Source: Candidatus Omnitrophota bacterium
Lineage (GTDB): Bacteria > Omnitrophota > Gorgyraeia > 2-01-FULL-45-10
Direction of reading: 5' to 3'
NCBI GenBank assembly: GCA_029004355.1
Contig: JAQURV010000002.1
Location: 1-38,734 of the forward strand
Length of the DNA stretch: 38,734 nt
The notes beneath the pieces were generated by a model. That model did not search any database. It was not told the origin of the DNA and saw nothing but the letters and a program-made list of their open reading frames with translations. Made by a program: the position numbers and the translations under genes. This document shows positions 27,715-37,345 of this stretch, in pieces (positions within the stretch are counted from its first letter, which is position 1; the number at the start of each line of letters is the position of its first letter).

Positions 27715-28440
27715 CTAAGCGTCCGAAGCGAGGGCCTGCAGTTTATCGCGCACGATGTCGCGCAACGCCGCGAAGTCGGCGGACTTATACGCCGAGGTAT
27801 CTATGGCCGGCAGTATCACCAGCCTGCCGGAGACTTTTGCCTTGAATATCCAGCCGCCCTTGGGTATGGCCTCTCGCGTGCCGCCGATAAATACGGGGAG
27901 GATGGGCCGCTTCTCTTTTATGGCGAGCTTGAAGGCGCCGTTCTGGAATTCGTTCATCTCGTCGGTGGCGCTGCGCGTGCCTTCGGGAAAGAATAGCATC
28001 GAGACGCCCTTCCTGAGCCATCCGGCGGCCTGGCGATAGACCGTCTTTATACTGCCGAACTCGCCCCTGGCAAGCAGGACGTGGTCATTGACCCAAAGCA
28101 GTCCGCCGATAAACGGGATCTTGAGTAGGTCCTTCTTGGCGACCCACTTGAAGTACGCGTGCATCTTGTATATTATTATGATATCGGCGAGAGATTGATG
28201 GTTGGCCACTATCACGTATGTCTGTTTGTGGTCGATATTCTCCAGGCCTTCCACTTTGAGCTTCCAATAGGGGTTCAGGCCCACAAGAGCGTCCGACCAC
28301 CAGAAACACTGCGCGTGGACCAGCTTTTCGCGGTTCCGTATCGGGAACGGCATCTTCTTGATGACCAGGCTCGATAAAAACGCGGCCATAGTGATGATGG
28401 CGCCCGCCACCCATATAAATATAGACAGTATTATCTTCAT
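27715..28440 (-). CDS. plsC: 1-acyl-sn-glycerol-3-phosphate acyltransferase
   Basis: 241 aa; NHQSLADIII (HX4D-like), FFPEGTRS. Confidence 0.92.
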   Translation of the reverse strand: MKIILSIFIWVAGAIITMAAFLSSLVIKKMPFPIRNREKLVHAQCFWWSDALVGLNPYWKLKVEGLENIDHKQTYVIVANHQSLADIIIIYKMHAYFKWVAKKDLLKIPFIGGLLWVNDHVLLARGEFGSIKTVYRQAAGWLRKGVSMLFFPEGTRSATDEMNEFQNGAFKLAIKEKRPILPVFIGGTREAIPKGGWIFKAKVSGRLVILPAIDTSAYKSADFAALRDIVRDKLQALASDA

Positions 28441-28448
28441 GCCTTAAA

Positions 28449-28652
28449 TTATATGTGTTTTTTACGCTGGGCCTGATGTTTCCTGCGGACCTTGTCGAAG
28501 ACTTCTTTGTTGATCGCCTGACGGTCGACCGTCTTACCTTCGGCTTTAGCCTTTTTGACCATCGCCTGCACCATCTTCCGCTTGAGCTTCTTCTGTTCCG
28601 TTACGCTCTTTTTTCTTTTGCTGAAGCCGCACCAATCTTTGTAAAGTCCCAC
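28449..28652 (-). CDS. Small Lys-rich hypothetical protein (GTG start)
   Basis: 67 aa, highly basic; GGGGGG candidate SD upstream. Confidence 0.65.
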   Translation of the reverse strand: MGLYKDWCGFSKRKKSVTEQKKLKRKMVQAMVKKAKAEGKTVDRQAINKEVFDKVRRKHQAQRKKHI

Positions 28653-28658
28653 TGTAAA

Positions 28659-28702
28659 CCCCCCATGTTTTTGTCCTACGTTTGTTATTATAACATGGGG
28701 GG
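28659..28702 (-). promoter_or_regulatory. 11-bp inverted repeat around the promoter/SD of the 67-aa gene
   Basis: CCCCCCATGTT-N22-AACATGGGGGG; spacer contains TATAAT and the 3' arm contains the candidate SD (minus strand). Confidence 0.45.
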
Positions 28703-28740
28703 CGCGCAGTATTCTAGCTTAATAAATAGAAAGCTTAAGA

Positions 28741-30882
28741 CTATACACTGGTTGCGGTGACCTTGTAGCACATGTTGTCGAAGACGACGGTGACCGATCT
28801 GCCCAATGCCAGGTACTTGCCGATGGCAGGGCTGGACGCTAAAAGGCGCAGGTATTCGGCCGACATATACGGCATGTCGACCGTCTTCATGCCTTCCTTA
28901 TAATCGCCGTCGACCCAGCGTCCCTCCTGGAGATAAAAAGTCTTGTCTCCGATCTGTTTTATCGTATCGAAGACCGGGCTCTTCTCTACAGCGGTATCCT
29001 TCATGGCCCCAAGATTCACCGCATTATTGACGGCGTCGGCTCCGACTGCGCGAGCCATGGACATCTTGAACATCGCGCCTTCCTGGACTACTTGAGATGA
29101 CAGCGCGCTCTCGGCAAAGCCTTTATGGAAACCCTTGTCGTTATCAAGGACTAGATAAGACGTATAGGCGGTCATGATGCTGTAAGTCTTACTAAGGCGC
29201 ACTATCTCGTCGACCAGTTCTTTGGTCTCGCCTTTTAAGCGTATCTCGCCTGCCAGGTAGCCGATCTTCCTAGTCGCCCAGAGCCGCGGTATGAAGTCGT
29301 GATCCCTCGCCGTGTCCGGGAACTTTCCTTCGTACACGAAAGTCTGCTCTTTCCTTTCCACATGGCCCGTCAGGGTGACCGCGCTAGTACCCTCTCCTTC
29401 GTATCGCCCGAGGAGGATCATCTGCGAGCCTTTGAATATGTCCGGCAGGTTTATCGGATAGACCTCCTTCACCTTTATCTTGCCGTAGTCGAGCCTGATA
29501 TCGGCAAGAATGGGCTCGCTCACCTTCCGGTAGAACGAGGAGACCTTCACCTCTATATTCTCGCCCGGCAGGACGTATTCCGACGTGCCGTGCTGGTCGT
29601 CGGCAAGTCTATCGAGGAGGTGGGTATTGACGTCGCTGCCCAGGCCGAAGACGAAGAGCCGGCACCCGGCGGTATTGGCGTTGTTGACGTCTTTTACTAT
29701 CTCCTTCATATCCGTAATGCCGACGGTAGCCTCGCCGTCCGTGAGAAAGGCCAGCATGCGCGGCCTCGGATCGCCGGAGAACATTTTAAGCGCGCCGAGG
29801 AGCGCCGCATGTATATCGGTGCCGCCGTTAGCGTCGATACTGTCGATAAAGCCGATCGCTTCTTTTATAGTCTCCGGGTCGGCCTTCACGAGACTATTCT
29901 TGAATTGGACCGCGCTCGTAGCAAAGGTGACTATGTTGAACCTGTCGTCTTTACCGAGCGAGTTGACGCAGAACTTCAGGGCGTCTTTTGCCTGGCGTAT
30001 CTTTTCGCCTTCCATGCTCCCGGAGGTGTCGAGAACAAAGACTATATCCTTCGCCGCGGCCTTAGATCCGATCCGGCCGGGCGCCAGAAGGAGCATGAAG
30101 TAACCGTCCTCTCCGGCCTTACGATAGGTCAGCAGGTTCAGTCCCATCGCCTTCTCCGAGACCGTATAGTAGAGGATGAAGTCTTTGTCGGGCTTCACGC
30201 CCTTGGCCTCGTAGCCGCAGACGGCGTTGTACTCTTCGAGTTTAGTATCGATGGAGTGGCTCGGCGAGTATATGTTCTTGATCGGGACGTTAGACTTCAC
30301 CTTGACGGCTATCGAAACCTCTTCGAGAGGCTTAGGCGAGAACTTCTCCGTGTTTAGAGGATAGACGTACCTGTAGAGGCCGGCGTCATAGGTAAGAGCC
30401 TGCTGGTAGGAGAGCTCTATCCTGCGTTCGCCGTGTTTGGGTATGGGGTAGATACGCACCCTGAACATGTTCCTGCCGGCATACTCGAGCAGGCCCGGGT
30501 CGCGCATCTTCCGCACCGTATCCTCGTAGACCTCGCGCGCTTTCACGGCGTCGAGCAGCTCAGCCTCCGCCTTCTTACCGTCCACGTACAGGCTGAAACC
30601 GGAGATGGACGCCGTCTCGGGGACCGGGAAGATGTAGACGCCTTCGAGGTCGTAGTCGGAATCGTTCCTGAAGACCTCGTCGACCGAGGTCGTGGCGACC
30701 CCGTTGTCGATGTCGACCTGCACGCGGTGATACTTCACCGGCAGGGCCTCTGCCGCGGGCGCCGGTCCGGGACGCACTATGGTTATGCTGTCGGGCCGGT
30801 ACCCTATCAGCAAACCGTCGGCGAAAGCGCTCGCCGCCATAAGACAGATGATGAATGAAGCGACTAAGATTCTTGTTATCAT
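28741..30882 (-). CDS. VIT + von Willebrand factor A domain secreted protein
   Basis: DIVFVLDTSGSMEGEKI (MIDAS), VIT-like N-terminal VDEVFRNDSDYDLEGVYIFPVPE; signal peptide from M at 30882. Confidence 0.9.
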   Translation of the reverse strand: MITRILVASFIICLMAASAFADGLLIGYRPDSITIVRPGPAPAAEALPVKYHRVQVDIDNGVATTSVDEVFRNDSDYDLEGVYIFPVPETASISGFSLYVDGKKAEAELLDAVKAREVYEDTVRKMRDPGLLEYAGRNMFRVRIYPIPKHGERRIELSYQQALTYDAGLYRYVYPLNTEKFSPKPLEEVSIAVKVKSNVPIKNIYSPSHSIDTKLEEYNAVCGYEAKGVKPDKDFILYYTVSEKAMGLNLLTYRKAGEDGYFMLLLAPGRIGSKAAAKDIVFVLDTSGSMEGEKIRQAKDALKFCVNSLGKDDRFNIVTFATSAVQFKNSLVKADPETIKEAIGFIDSIDANGGTDIHAALLGALKMFSGDPRPRMLAFLTDGEATVGITDMKEIVKDVNNANTAGCRLFVFGLGSDVNTHLLDRLADDQHGTSEYVLPGENIEVKVSSFYRKVSEPILADIRLDYGKIKVKEVYPINLPDIFKGSQMILLGRYEGEGTSAVTLTGHVERKEQTFVYEGKFPDTARDHDFIPRLWATRKIGYLAGEIRLKGETKELVDEIVRLSKTYSIMTAYTSYLVLDNDKGFHKGFAESALSSQVVQEGAMFKMSMARAVGADAVNNAVNLGAMKDTAVEKSPVFDTIKQIGDKTFYLQEGRWVDGDYKEGMKTVDMPYMSAEYLRLLASSPAIGKYLALGRSVTVVFDNMCYKVTATSV

Positions 30883-30971
30883 TTTAACCAACCCCCTTTC
30901 TCCTCCATTAGACACCGGGGGCGCAGGTTTTGTTCCAGGATTTTTTAAGGATATTTTATTGGCGGAGGGCT

Positions 30972-31874
30972 TTAGGTCTTTTCGATCTCCACGTGGATAA
31001 CAGGCCGGGCGCCGGCCGCGGCGGACGGAACGTCAACGCTTCCTATATTCATTGCCTTGAGTTCATCCGCGAGTTTGACGGGATCGATATTTTCGAAGGA
31101 CGGCGAGACCACCGTAAAATTTGCCCTATTATCGTCTTTGGCGAGGCTCGCGATCTTTTGACCCTTCCCGGCGAGGGAGAGAGCTATCTTCGTAAGGACT
31201 TTATATATGGCAAGACGCGTCTTTATCTTTATAGCTCCGGAAGATTTTTCCTCAAGGTCGGCCGATAACGGCGTTTGAGGCACCGCTTTGGTCGCGGCCG
31301 ACCGCAGTATTGCGGTGTCATCGCTTAAGTAAGCTTCCCTGGCGGTCTCGGCGGCGGATGCGGCGACGTTCCCGGATTGCGCCAGGACGGTCGTGGTAAT
31401 ATTTTCCAACGCGGCTCTTTCTTTCATGTCCAATGCCGCGGCCGCGACCGATACCGCTTTCTCGTTCAGCGCTTTTTGTTTGTCCAATATCATCCCTTCG
31501 CGCAAGTCCGTCTTGCGGCGTATCTCTTTCGTATAATAGATGTCCGTGGTCTTCGCGAGCGTGATCACGATAAGCACCGTTGCCATTATGGTAACCGGTA
31601 TCCTGACGTTGCGGTTCGCAAATAGATCTTTGAGGAACCGGTCCAGGGCGCTCCTCGTCTTGATCCGCTTATTAACGTTATCCGCAAAATCGGCAGGCGG
31701 CACGGCCTTGGGCAGTCCTTTTATCGCGGAGGAAATAGCGGCCAGCCTCTCCAGTTCCGCCATGCAAGCAGGGCATTGCAAAAGATGCTCTTCGACGCTT
31801 GCGTGCTCGGCGGGGTCCAGCATATCGTCGATATATTCACTCAATACTTTTTTTATCTTTTCGCATGGCGTCAT
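30972..31874 (-). CDS. Anti-sigma factor with putative zinc finger (zf-HC2)
   Basis: 300 aa; LSEYIDDMLDPAEHASVEEHLLQCPACMAELERL, then a TM helix. Confidence 0.85.
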   Translation of the reverse strand: MTPCEKIKKVLSEYIDDMLDPAEHASVEEHLLQCPACMAELERLAAISSAIKGLPKAVPPADFADNVNKRIKTRSALDRFLKDLFANRNVRIPVTIMATVLIVITLAKTTDIYYTKEIRRKTDLREGMILDKQKALNEKAVSVAAAALDMKERAALENITTTVLAQSGNVAASAAETAREAYLSDDTAILRSAATKAVPQTPLSADLEEKSSGAIKIKTRLAIYKVLTKIALSLAGKGQKIASLAKDDNRANFTVVSPSFENIDPVKLADELKAMNIGSVDVPSAAAGARPVIHVEIEKT

Positions 31875-32464
31875 AAAATACCTCGTAATTTTTCGGAAAG
31901 CATCTCCCTCGCCCTGCTCAGGCGAGACTTCACCGTTCCGATATCGACCTTCAATACGGCCGCTATCTCTTCATAGCTCAGGCCTTCCTGCTCCCTCAAG
32001 AGTATCGTCTCCCTGTATTCATCCGACAGCGCCGCGATGGCCCCTGCCACCGCGCGGTTCCTCTCGTTCGTACCGGCGTCTTCCCTCGGCGTCGGCTTGC
32101 CGTCGGGTATCTCCCTCTTCACCGGGCCCTCTTTCGTGCCGATAGGGTCATCTATGGAGAAGGCCTGCTTTGCCCGCCGCCTCGAGAGGGCCTTTCGCCG
32201 GTTCCTGCAAAGGTTGACGCACGCGGCGTAAAGATAGGTCGAGAACTTCGCGTCGCCCCTGAATTGGCCGGCGGAACTGTAAATTTTCAGGAAGAGGTCC
32301 TGCGAGACATCCAGGGCCTCTTCGTGGTCGCCGAGCATCTTACAGCAAAGGTTATATACCATGGCCTGGTACTTCAATACGATCTTATCGAACGCCTCGC
32401 GGTCCCCCCGCATGAAAGCCTCGACAAGGGCCTTGTCATCTGCATTGTTAGACACCGGTTCCAC
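31871..32464 (-). CDS. RNA polymerase ECF sigma factor
   Basis: 197 aa; KYQAMVYNLCCKMLGDHEEALDVSQDLFLKIY and EQEGLSYEEIAAVLKVDIGTVKSRLSRARE. Confidence 0.95.
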   Translation of the reverse strand: MEPVSNNADDKALVEAFMRGDREAFDKIVLKYQAMVYNLCCKMLGDHEEALDVSQDLFLKIYSSAGQFRGDAKFSTYLYAACVNLCRNRRKALSRRRAKQAFSIDDPIGTKEGPVKREIPDGKPTPREDAGTNERNRAVAGAIAALSDEYRETILLREQEGLSYEEIAAVLKVDIGTVKSRLSRAREMLSEKLRGIL

Positions 32465-32483
32465 TTAAATTGTTCCTTCTTTC

Positions 32484-33659
32484 TTACTCCTTAAAAACTT
32501 CCACCCTGTCCCTGCCGTTCTCCTTTGCCTTATATAGCGCGCGGTCGGCGGCCTTTACAAGCTCTTCCGCGGAATTGCCGCGGGACGGGACGGCGGATGC
32601 CACGCCCAGGCTTATCGTAACTACTCCTCCGGGTAAAGACGGATGGGGTATTTTGAGTTCTTTGATCTCCCGCCGCATCTTTTCGGCAACTATATGCGCG
32701 CCGTCGAGCGGCGTGTCGGCCAGGATGATGGCAAATTCCTCGCCGCCGTAACGCGCGGCCAGGTCTCCGGTACGGGTCGCGCACTGCTGCAGCTTCTTCG
32801 CGATCTTTATCAGGCACTCATCGCCTATGAAATGCCCGAAGCTGTCGTTATAAGCCTTGAACCAGTCGACATCCATTATTATAAGAGAGAGCGGTTTGCG
32901 GGCTTCGTACATCTGCTGGAATTCCGAAGAAAGTTTTATATCAAAAAGGCGGCGGTTGGCCACCCCGGTAAGTTCGTCGAAGAGGGATAGCTTCTGCAGT
33001 CCTTTATGCGTCCTCTTCATGGCCATCGCGTTCAGGTATTCGCTGCGCATGTTCAATTCAAGCGTATATGCGACAAATATACCGATAAAATTCGCGATCA
33101 CGCTGAAGAGCGCGTTATTTATGAGGACGGGGAACGACGTCTTCCGTATAAGAGCCGCCGTCATGATATAGAATACGGCTATAAACAGCCCGCTCGCAAC
33201 GGCGTAACCGAACCGTAAGCGCATAAACGTATATCCATAGATGATGGTCAATATCAATCCCGAGTGATATATCTGGCTGCCCAGGCCGGGGTCGATGAAC
33301 ATCATGGCGCCTACGCAAAAACCGCCTATTGTAACACCCGCGCATACGAATATCTGTGTGACGGTATCTCTTTTAAAGATATACGTCATGAAAAATGTCA
33401 GGAGAAATGCGGGGAGCACTATAAGGAAGCGAAGCATCCTGACCTGAGACAAGACGCCGGGCACGACATAAGGATCTATGAAGGCTACGCTTTCGTAAAG
33501 CAGGATCGCCAGTATAATAGAGGCCCTTGTCTGCCCTATGGTCCTCTTATGATAATAGTGAAGGAACGCCTTTTCGCTTTCGGGCGCAAACCTCAGGAAC
33601 ATCAATCCCGATTTAATATTGTCTACGAACAGTCTTATCGGATGGGCTTGCTGCTTCAT
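32484..33659 (-). CDS. Membrane-bound diguanylate cyclase (GGDEF)
   Basis: 391 aa; N-terminal TM region, DELTGVANRRLFD, DVDWFKAYNDSFGH, ARYGGEEFAIIL. Confidence 0.95.
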   Translation of the reverse strand: MKQQAHPIRLFVDNIKSGLMFLRFAPESEKAFLHYYHKRTIGQTRASIILAILLYESVAFIDPYVVPGVLSQVRMLRFLIVLPAFLLTFFMTYIFKRDTVTQIFVCAGVTIGGFCVGAMMFIDPGLGSQIYHSGLILTIIYGYTFMRLRFGYAVASGLFIAVFYIMTAALIRKTSFPVLINNALFSVIANFIGIFVAYTLELNMRSEYLNAMAMKRTHKGLQKLSLFDELTGVANRRLFDIKLSSEFQQMYEARKPLSLIIMDVDWFKAYNDSFGHFIGDECLIKIAKKLQQCATRTGDLAARYGGEEFAIILADTPLDGAHIVAEKMRREIKELKIPHPSLPGGVVTISLGVASAVPSRGNSAEELVKAADRALYKAKENGRDRVEVFKE

Positions 33660-33670
33660 TCCCGTTCCCC

Positions 33671-33925
33671 CTAAAACCTGAAGTGGACGAATACCCGCCC
33701 AAAATTTTTATCGTCTTTCTCTACCCGGTGATACAGTTTCTTTATATCCGGCCGGTCCAAAAACCGCAGGACATGCTTCTTCAGCTGGCCGCTCCCCTTC
33801 CCCGGGATGATCTCTACTAAGGCGATCCTCTTCTCGACGGCGTCCCTGATGACCCTGTTCAGTTCGCCCTCGATCGCCCCGCCCTTATTGAATATATCGT
33901 GCAGGTCCAGCTTGATCTTAGCCAT
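33671..33925 (-). CDS. Smr domain protein
   Basis: 84 aa; LDLHDIF, EIIPGKGSGQLKKHVLRFL. Confidence 0.85.
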   Translation of the reverse strand: MAKIKLDLHDIFNKGGAIEGELNRVIRDAVEKRIALVEIIPGKGSGQLKKHVLRFLDRPDIKKLYHRVEKDDKNFGRVFVHFRF

Positions 33926-33939
33926 TTGATATTTTCCAG

Positions 33940-35157
33940 TTATGCAGGCAGGGTAAAATAAAAACGCGACCCTTTGCCTTTACCCTCGCTCTCGAACCAC
34001 ATCTTGCCGCCGTGCAGCTCCACGATCTTTTTGCTGAGCGGCATCCCGAGCCCCGTGCCCGCGTATTTACGCGAATACTCGCTGTCTATCTGCTCGAACG
34101 CCGCGAATACCTTTTCGCCGTCTTTCTTCTCTATCCCTATACCGGTATCCGATACGGTCACCAGCATCCCGCGCGTATCCGATCTCCCGGCTTCGATGGA
34201 TATGCTGCCTTTGTCGGGAGTGAATTTTGCCGCGTTCGAAAGCAGGTTATAGATGACCTGTTTTATCTTTCTTTCGTCCGCGCGTACCATTCCCACGCCT
34301 TCTTTGACGTCGATCGAAAGTTTTATACCATGATCGAACGCCTTCTCTTTAATGAGCACCATGCACTTTTTTAAAAGTTCCCCCAGGTCGAATTCGCCCA
34401 CTTCCAGCTCCATCTTCCCCGCTTCGATCTTGGAGATATCGAGGATGTCGTTTATGAGAGAGAGCAGGTGCTTGCCGCTTTCCAATATGATAGATGTATA
34501 CTCCGTCTGTTTCCCGCTTAACGGGCCCGAGAGGCCGTCTCCCATGAGCTGCGAAAATCCTATTATCGCGTTAAGCGGCGTCCTAAGCTCGTGCGACATG
34601 TTGGCCAAAAAGGCGCTCTTTGTCTTGTTCGCGCTCTCTGCCGCTTCTTTTGCCCTCAATATCGCCTCTTCCGCCTCCTTCAGTTTCGTGATCTCATTGC
34701 CGATACAGAGTATCTCGCTGACGCGGCCGTCCTTATCAAGTATCGCCTTATTGGTCCATGCTATCCACACGCGCCGCCCGCCGCGGACCGTATTTTCGTT
34801 CTCATTATTGACGTACCGGCCGGGGTGGCGCGACATGTCGTCGATCATTGCCGTAAGGTCCTTGCCGGACGAATCGCTGCGAGGGACTATCGTCCCGACC
34901 ACGTTCTTCCCCAGTATCTCTTTTTCTTTATACCCGAAAAAGTTCTGCGCGAATTCGTTGAAAAAGGTAACGCTGCCGTTCATGTCCATGCGAAGTATTA
35001 TGCTGTTGGCGTTCTGGACGAGCTCGCGGTATTCCGCTTCGCTCTTACGCAGCACATCGTTAGCTTCGGCGAGCTTCGCCGCGTGCCGCCGCGCCTCCAC
35101 GCCGAGCAATACCAATAGGACCGCCGCTATAACGGCCAGGATCATTACTATGCTCAT
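33940..35157 (-). CDS. PAS-domain sensor histidine kinase
   Basis: 405 aa; SHELRTPLNAIIGF, NLLSNAAKFT, DTGIGIEKKD, GTGLGMPLSKKIV. Confidence 0.96.
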   Translation of the reverse strand: MSIVMILAVIAAVLLVLLGVEARRHAAKLAEANDVLRKSEAEYRELVQNANSIILRMDMNGSVTFFNEFAQNFFGYKEKEILGKNVVGTIVPRSDSSGKDLTAMIDDMSRHPGRYVNNENENTVRGGRRVWIAWTNKAILDKDGRVSEILCIGNEITKLKEAEEAILRAKEAAESANKTKSAFLANMSHELRTPLNAIIGFSQLMGDGLSGPLSGKQTEYTSIILESGKHLLSLINDILDISKIEAGKMELEVGEFDLGELLKKCMVLIKEKAFDHGIKLSIDVKEGVGMVRADERKIKQVIYNLLSNAAKFTPDKGSISIEAGRSDTRGMLVTVSDTGIGIEKKDGEKVFAAFEQIDSEYSRKYAGTGLGMPLSKKIVELHGGKMWFESEGKGKGSRFYFTLPA

Positions 35158-35498
35158 AAGATCTCCCTGATCTTCATGACCAGAGCTTTGGTGTCGATCG
35201 GTTTCGGCATAAAAATATCGAAGCCGGCCGCGCGTATCTTTTCCTGATCCTCTTTCATGACCGATGCCGAAAGCGCGGCTATCTTGATGCCGGAAAGCCT
35301 TTTGTCCTGTTTCATCTTTTTTTGGATCTCGTATCCGTCTATGCCGGGCAGGCCTATATCGAGGAGTATAAGGTCCGGCGTGGCGCCTTTCAGGGCTTCG
35401 AGCGCACTTTCTCCGTCGGTAAAACCTACGACGTCAAACCCGCTGAGTTGAAGCAGGTCAAGCTCCAGCTTCATACTGAACGGGTCGTCTTCTATCAC
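35154..35498 (-). CDS. Response regulator receiver protein
   Basis: 114 aa; PDLILLDIGLPGIDGYE, FMPKPID. Confidence 0.93.
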   Translation of the reverse strand: MIEDDPFSMKLELDLLQLSGFDVVGFTDGESALEALKGATPDLILLDIGLPGIDGYEIQKKMKQDKRLSGIKIAALSASVMKEDQEKIRAAGFDIFMPKPIDTKALVMKIREIL

Positions 35499-35511
35499 AA
35501 ATATGGTCTTT

Positions 35512-36573
35512 TTAATAATCGAGGCCCTTCTCGAGAGATTTGGGATCGCCGACCTTTGTTGCCGCCTCTTCCAGGGTGACCACGCCGTTCTTGCATAAAG
35601 TTTTCAGGGCATACTCCATGAGCTGCATCCCTTCCTGGCGGCCGGTCTGGATGCTGGAATACAACTGGTTGGTCTTCCCGTCCTTTATCATGTTCTTTAT
35701 GGCGGAGTTGCTCAGCATTATCTCGAAAGCCGCGACGCGGCCGGCGCCGTCCTTCCTGCGCAAAAGCGTCTGGGCTATGACCGCCCTTAAAGTGGCCGAT
35801 AACTGGATCCGGACCTGGGCCTGCTGGTGGGTAGGGAATACGTCTATGATCCTGTCCACGGGCTGGGTCGCGTCATTTGTATGCAAAGTCGCGAATACCA
35901 GGTGCCCGGTCTCCGCGGCGGTGATGGCGTTGGAGATCGTCTCCAGGTCCCTCAACTCGCCGACGAGGATGACGTTGGGGTCCTCCCTTAAAGAGTCTTT
36001 GAGGGCGGCGGCAAAGGATTCTGTATCCACTCCTACCTCACGCTGGTTTATCTCGCAGAGGTTGTTCTTGTGAAGGAATTCTATCGGGTCCTCTATAGTG
36101 ATGATATGGCCCTTCAGAAAGCTGTTTATATAATCTATTATCGCGGCCAATGTGGTCGATTTCCCGCTCCCCGTAGGCCCCGTTATGAGAACAAGACCGT
36201 TCGGTTTTTTCGCGACCTCCTTGATGACCGGCGGCAGTCCCAGGTCTTCGATAGACGGGATCTCGAAAGGGATGAACCTCATTACCGCGCCCACGCAACC
36301 GCGCTGCATGTAAGCGTTTACCCTGAAACGGGCGATGCCCGGCACGGAATATGAAAAATCAAAACGGTGCGTCGCGTCGAAAACTTTTCTCTGGTCGGAC
36401 GTCATAATAGAATAGATGTACTTCTCGATATCTTTGGACGATAAAGGCCCCAGGTCCGAGAAAGAGAGGTCGCCGTTGACGCGGAATATGGGCGGGGAAC
36501 CCGCCTGGAGATGAAGGTCGGAGGCTTTCTTTATCGTGAGGGTCCGTAATAAAATATCGATATTTGTCGCCAT
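35512..36573 (-). CDS. pilT: Type IV pilus twitching motility ATPase PilT
   Basis: 353 aa; LITGPTGSGKSTTLAAIIDYIN, ITIEDPIEFLH, LREDPNVILVGELRDLETI, TGHLVFATLHTNDA. Confidence 0.96.
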   Translation of the reverse strand: MATNIDILLRTLTIKKASDLHLQAGSPPIFRVNGDLSFSDLGPLSSKDIEKYIYSIMTSDQRKVFDATHRFDFSYSVPGIARFRVNAYMQRGCVGAVMRFIPFEIPSIEDLGLPPVIKEVAKKPNGLVLITGPTGSGKSTTLAAIIDYINSFLKGHIITIEDPIEFLHKNNLCEINQREVGVDTESFAAALKDSLREDPNVILVGELRDLETISNAITAAETGHLVFATLHTNDATQPVDRIIDVFPTHQQAQVRIQLSATLRAVIAQTLLRRKDGAGRVAAFEIMLSNSAIKNMIKDGKTNQLYSSIQTGRQEGMQLMEYALKTLCKNGVVTLEEAATKVGDPKSLEKGLDY

Positions 36574-36587
36574 CGTTCTCCTTAAAA

Positions 36588-37037
36588 TTATTTATCCGAC
36601 TTGTTCTTCTCGTCGGCCTTCATCTTTTTCAGGTACAATTGGCCGGGCAACTCACCCATCTTTGCCTTCGACAACATATCATCGACTTTAGCGAACAATT
36701 CTTTTTTCACCACAGGCTTTACGATATAATCATCGGCTCCCGTCTCCAGGGAACGGACTATATCGCTGTCTTTATCTTTCGAAGTGACCATTATAACGGG
36801 AATGGAGGCCGTGCCGGGATCCTTCCTCAAGATGCCGCAGACCTGGATACCGTCTATATCCGGCATCATTATATCCAGGAGGACCAGGTCCGGCTTTTCT
36901 TTTTTTACCGTTTCTACCGCCTCCTTGCCGCCGTAAGCTTTTAATACCTCGAAATCCGCCGAAGCCAGCAAGGCCTCAAGGAGCATTACATTTTCTTTAA
37001 CGTCATCCACGACCAGGATCTTGCCTTTAGACGCCAA
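36588..37037 (-). CDS. Response regulator receiver protein
   Basis: 149 aa; ILVVDDVKENVMLLEALL, DLVLLDIMMPDIDG, DYIVKPV. Confidence 0.94.
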   Translation of the reverse strand: MASKGKILVVDDVKENVMLLEALLASADFEVLKAYGGKEAVETVKKEKPDLVLLDIMMPDIDGIQVCGILRKDPGTASIPVIMVTSKDKDSDIVRSLETGADDYIVKPVVKKELFAKVDDMLSKAKMGELPGQLYLKKMKADEKNKSDK

Positions 37038-37090
37038 TTTGAGCCTCCTTTATTCAGTAAATATACTCTATAAAAAAGAAAAGGGCAAGC

Positions 37091-37333
37091 CTATGGCCCG
37101 GCCTGTTTTGCGAACCAGGCCCTGACCTGTTCGACCTTATCCCCCTGGATCTCGATCTGAGCGTTCTTGACCGTTCCGCCCGTAGCAAGGCCCGATCTTA
37201 ATTCCCCGGCGATCGCCTCCAGCCGCTTCGCTCCGTAAGTATGAAGGCCCGCTATCACGGTGACGGATCTCCCGGCCCTCTTTTCCAGCCGGATCTTCGG
37301 CACCGGCGACCGCGGATTATTTTTTGTCGTCAT
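37091..37333 (-). CDS. SUI1/eIF1-like translation factor (YciH family)
   Basis: 80 aa; RAGRSVTVIAGLHTYGAKRLEAIAGELRSGLATGGTVKNAQIEIQGDKVEQVRAWF. Confidence 0.85.
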   Translation of the reverse strand: MTTKNNPRSPVPKIRLEKRAGRSVTVIAGLHTYGAKRLEAIAGELRSGLATGGTVKNAQIEIQGDKVEQVRAWFAKQAGP

Positions 37334-37345
37334 TTACGGTCTTCT

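Noticed and set aside
29299-30357. 352-aa plus ORF
   Set aside because: Antisense to the VIT-vWA gene, whose frame has clear MIDAS and VIT motifs.
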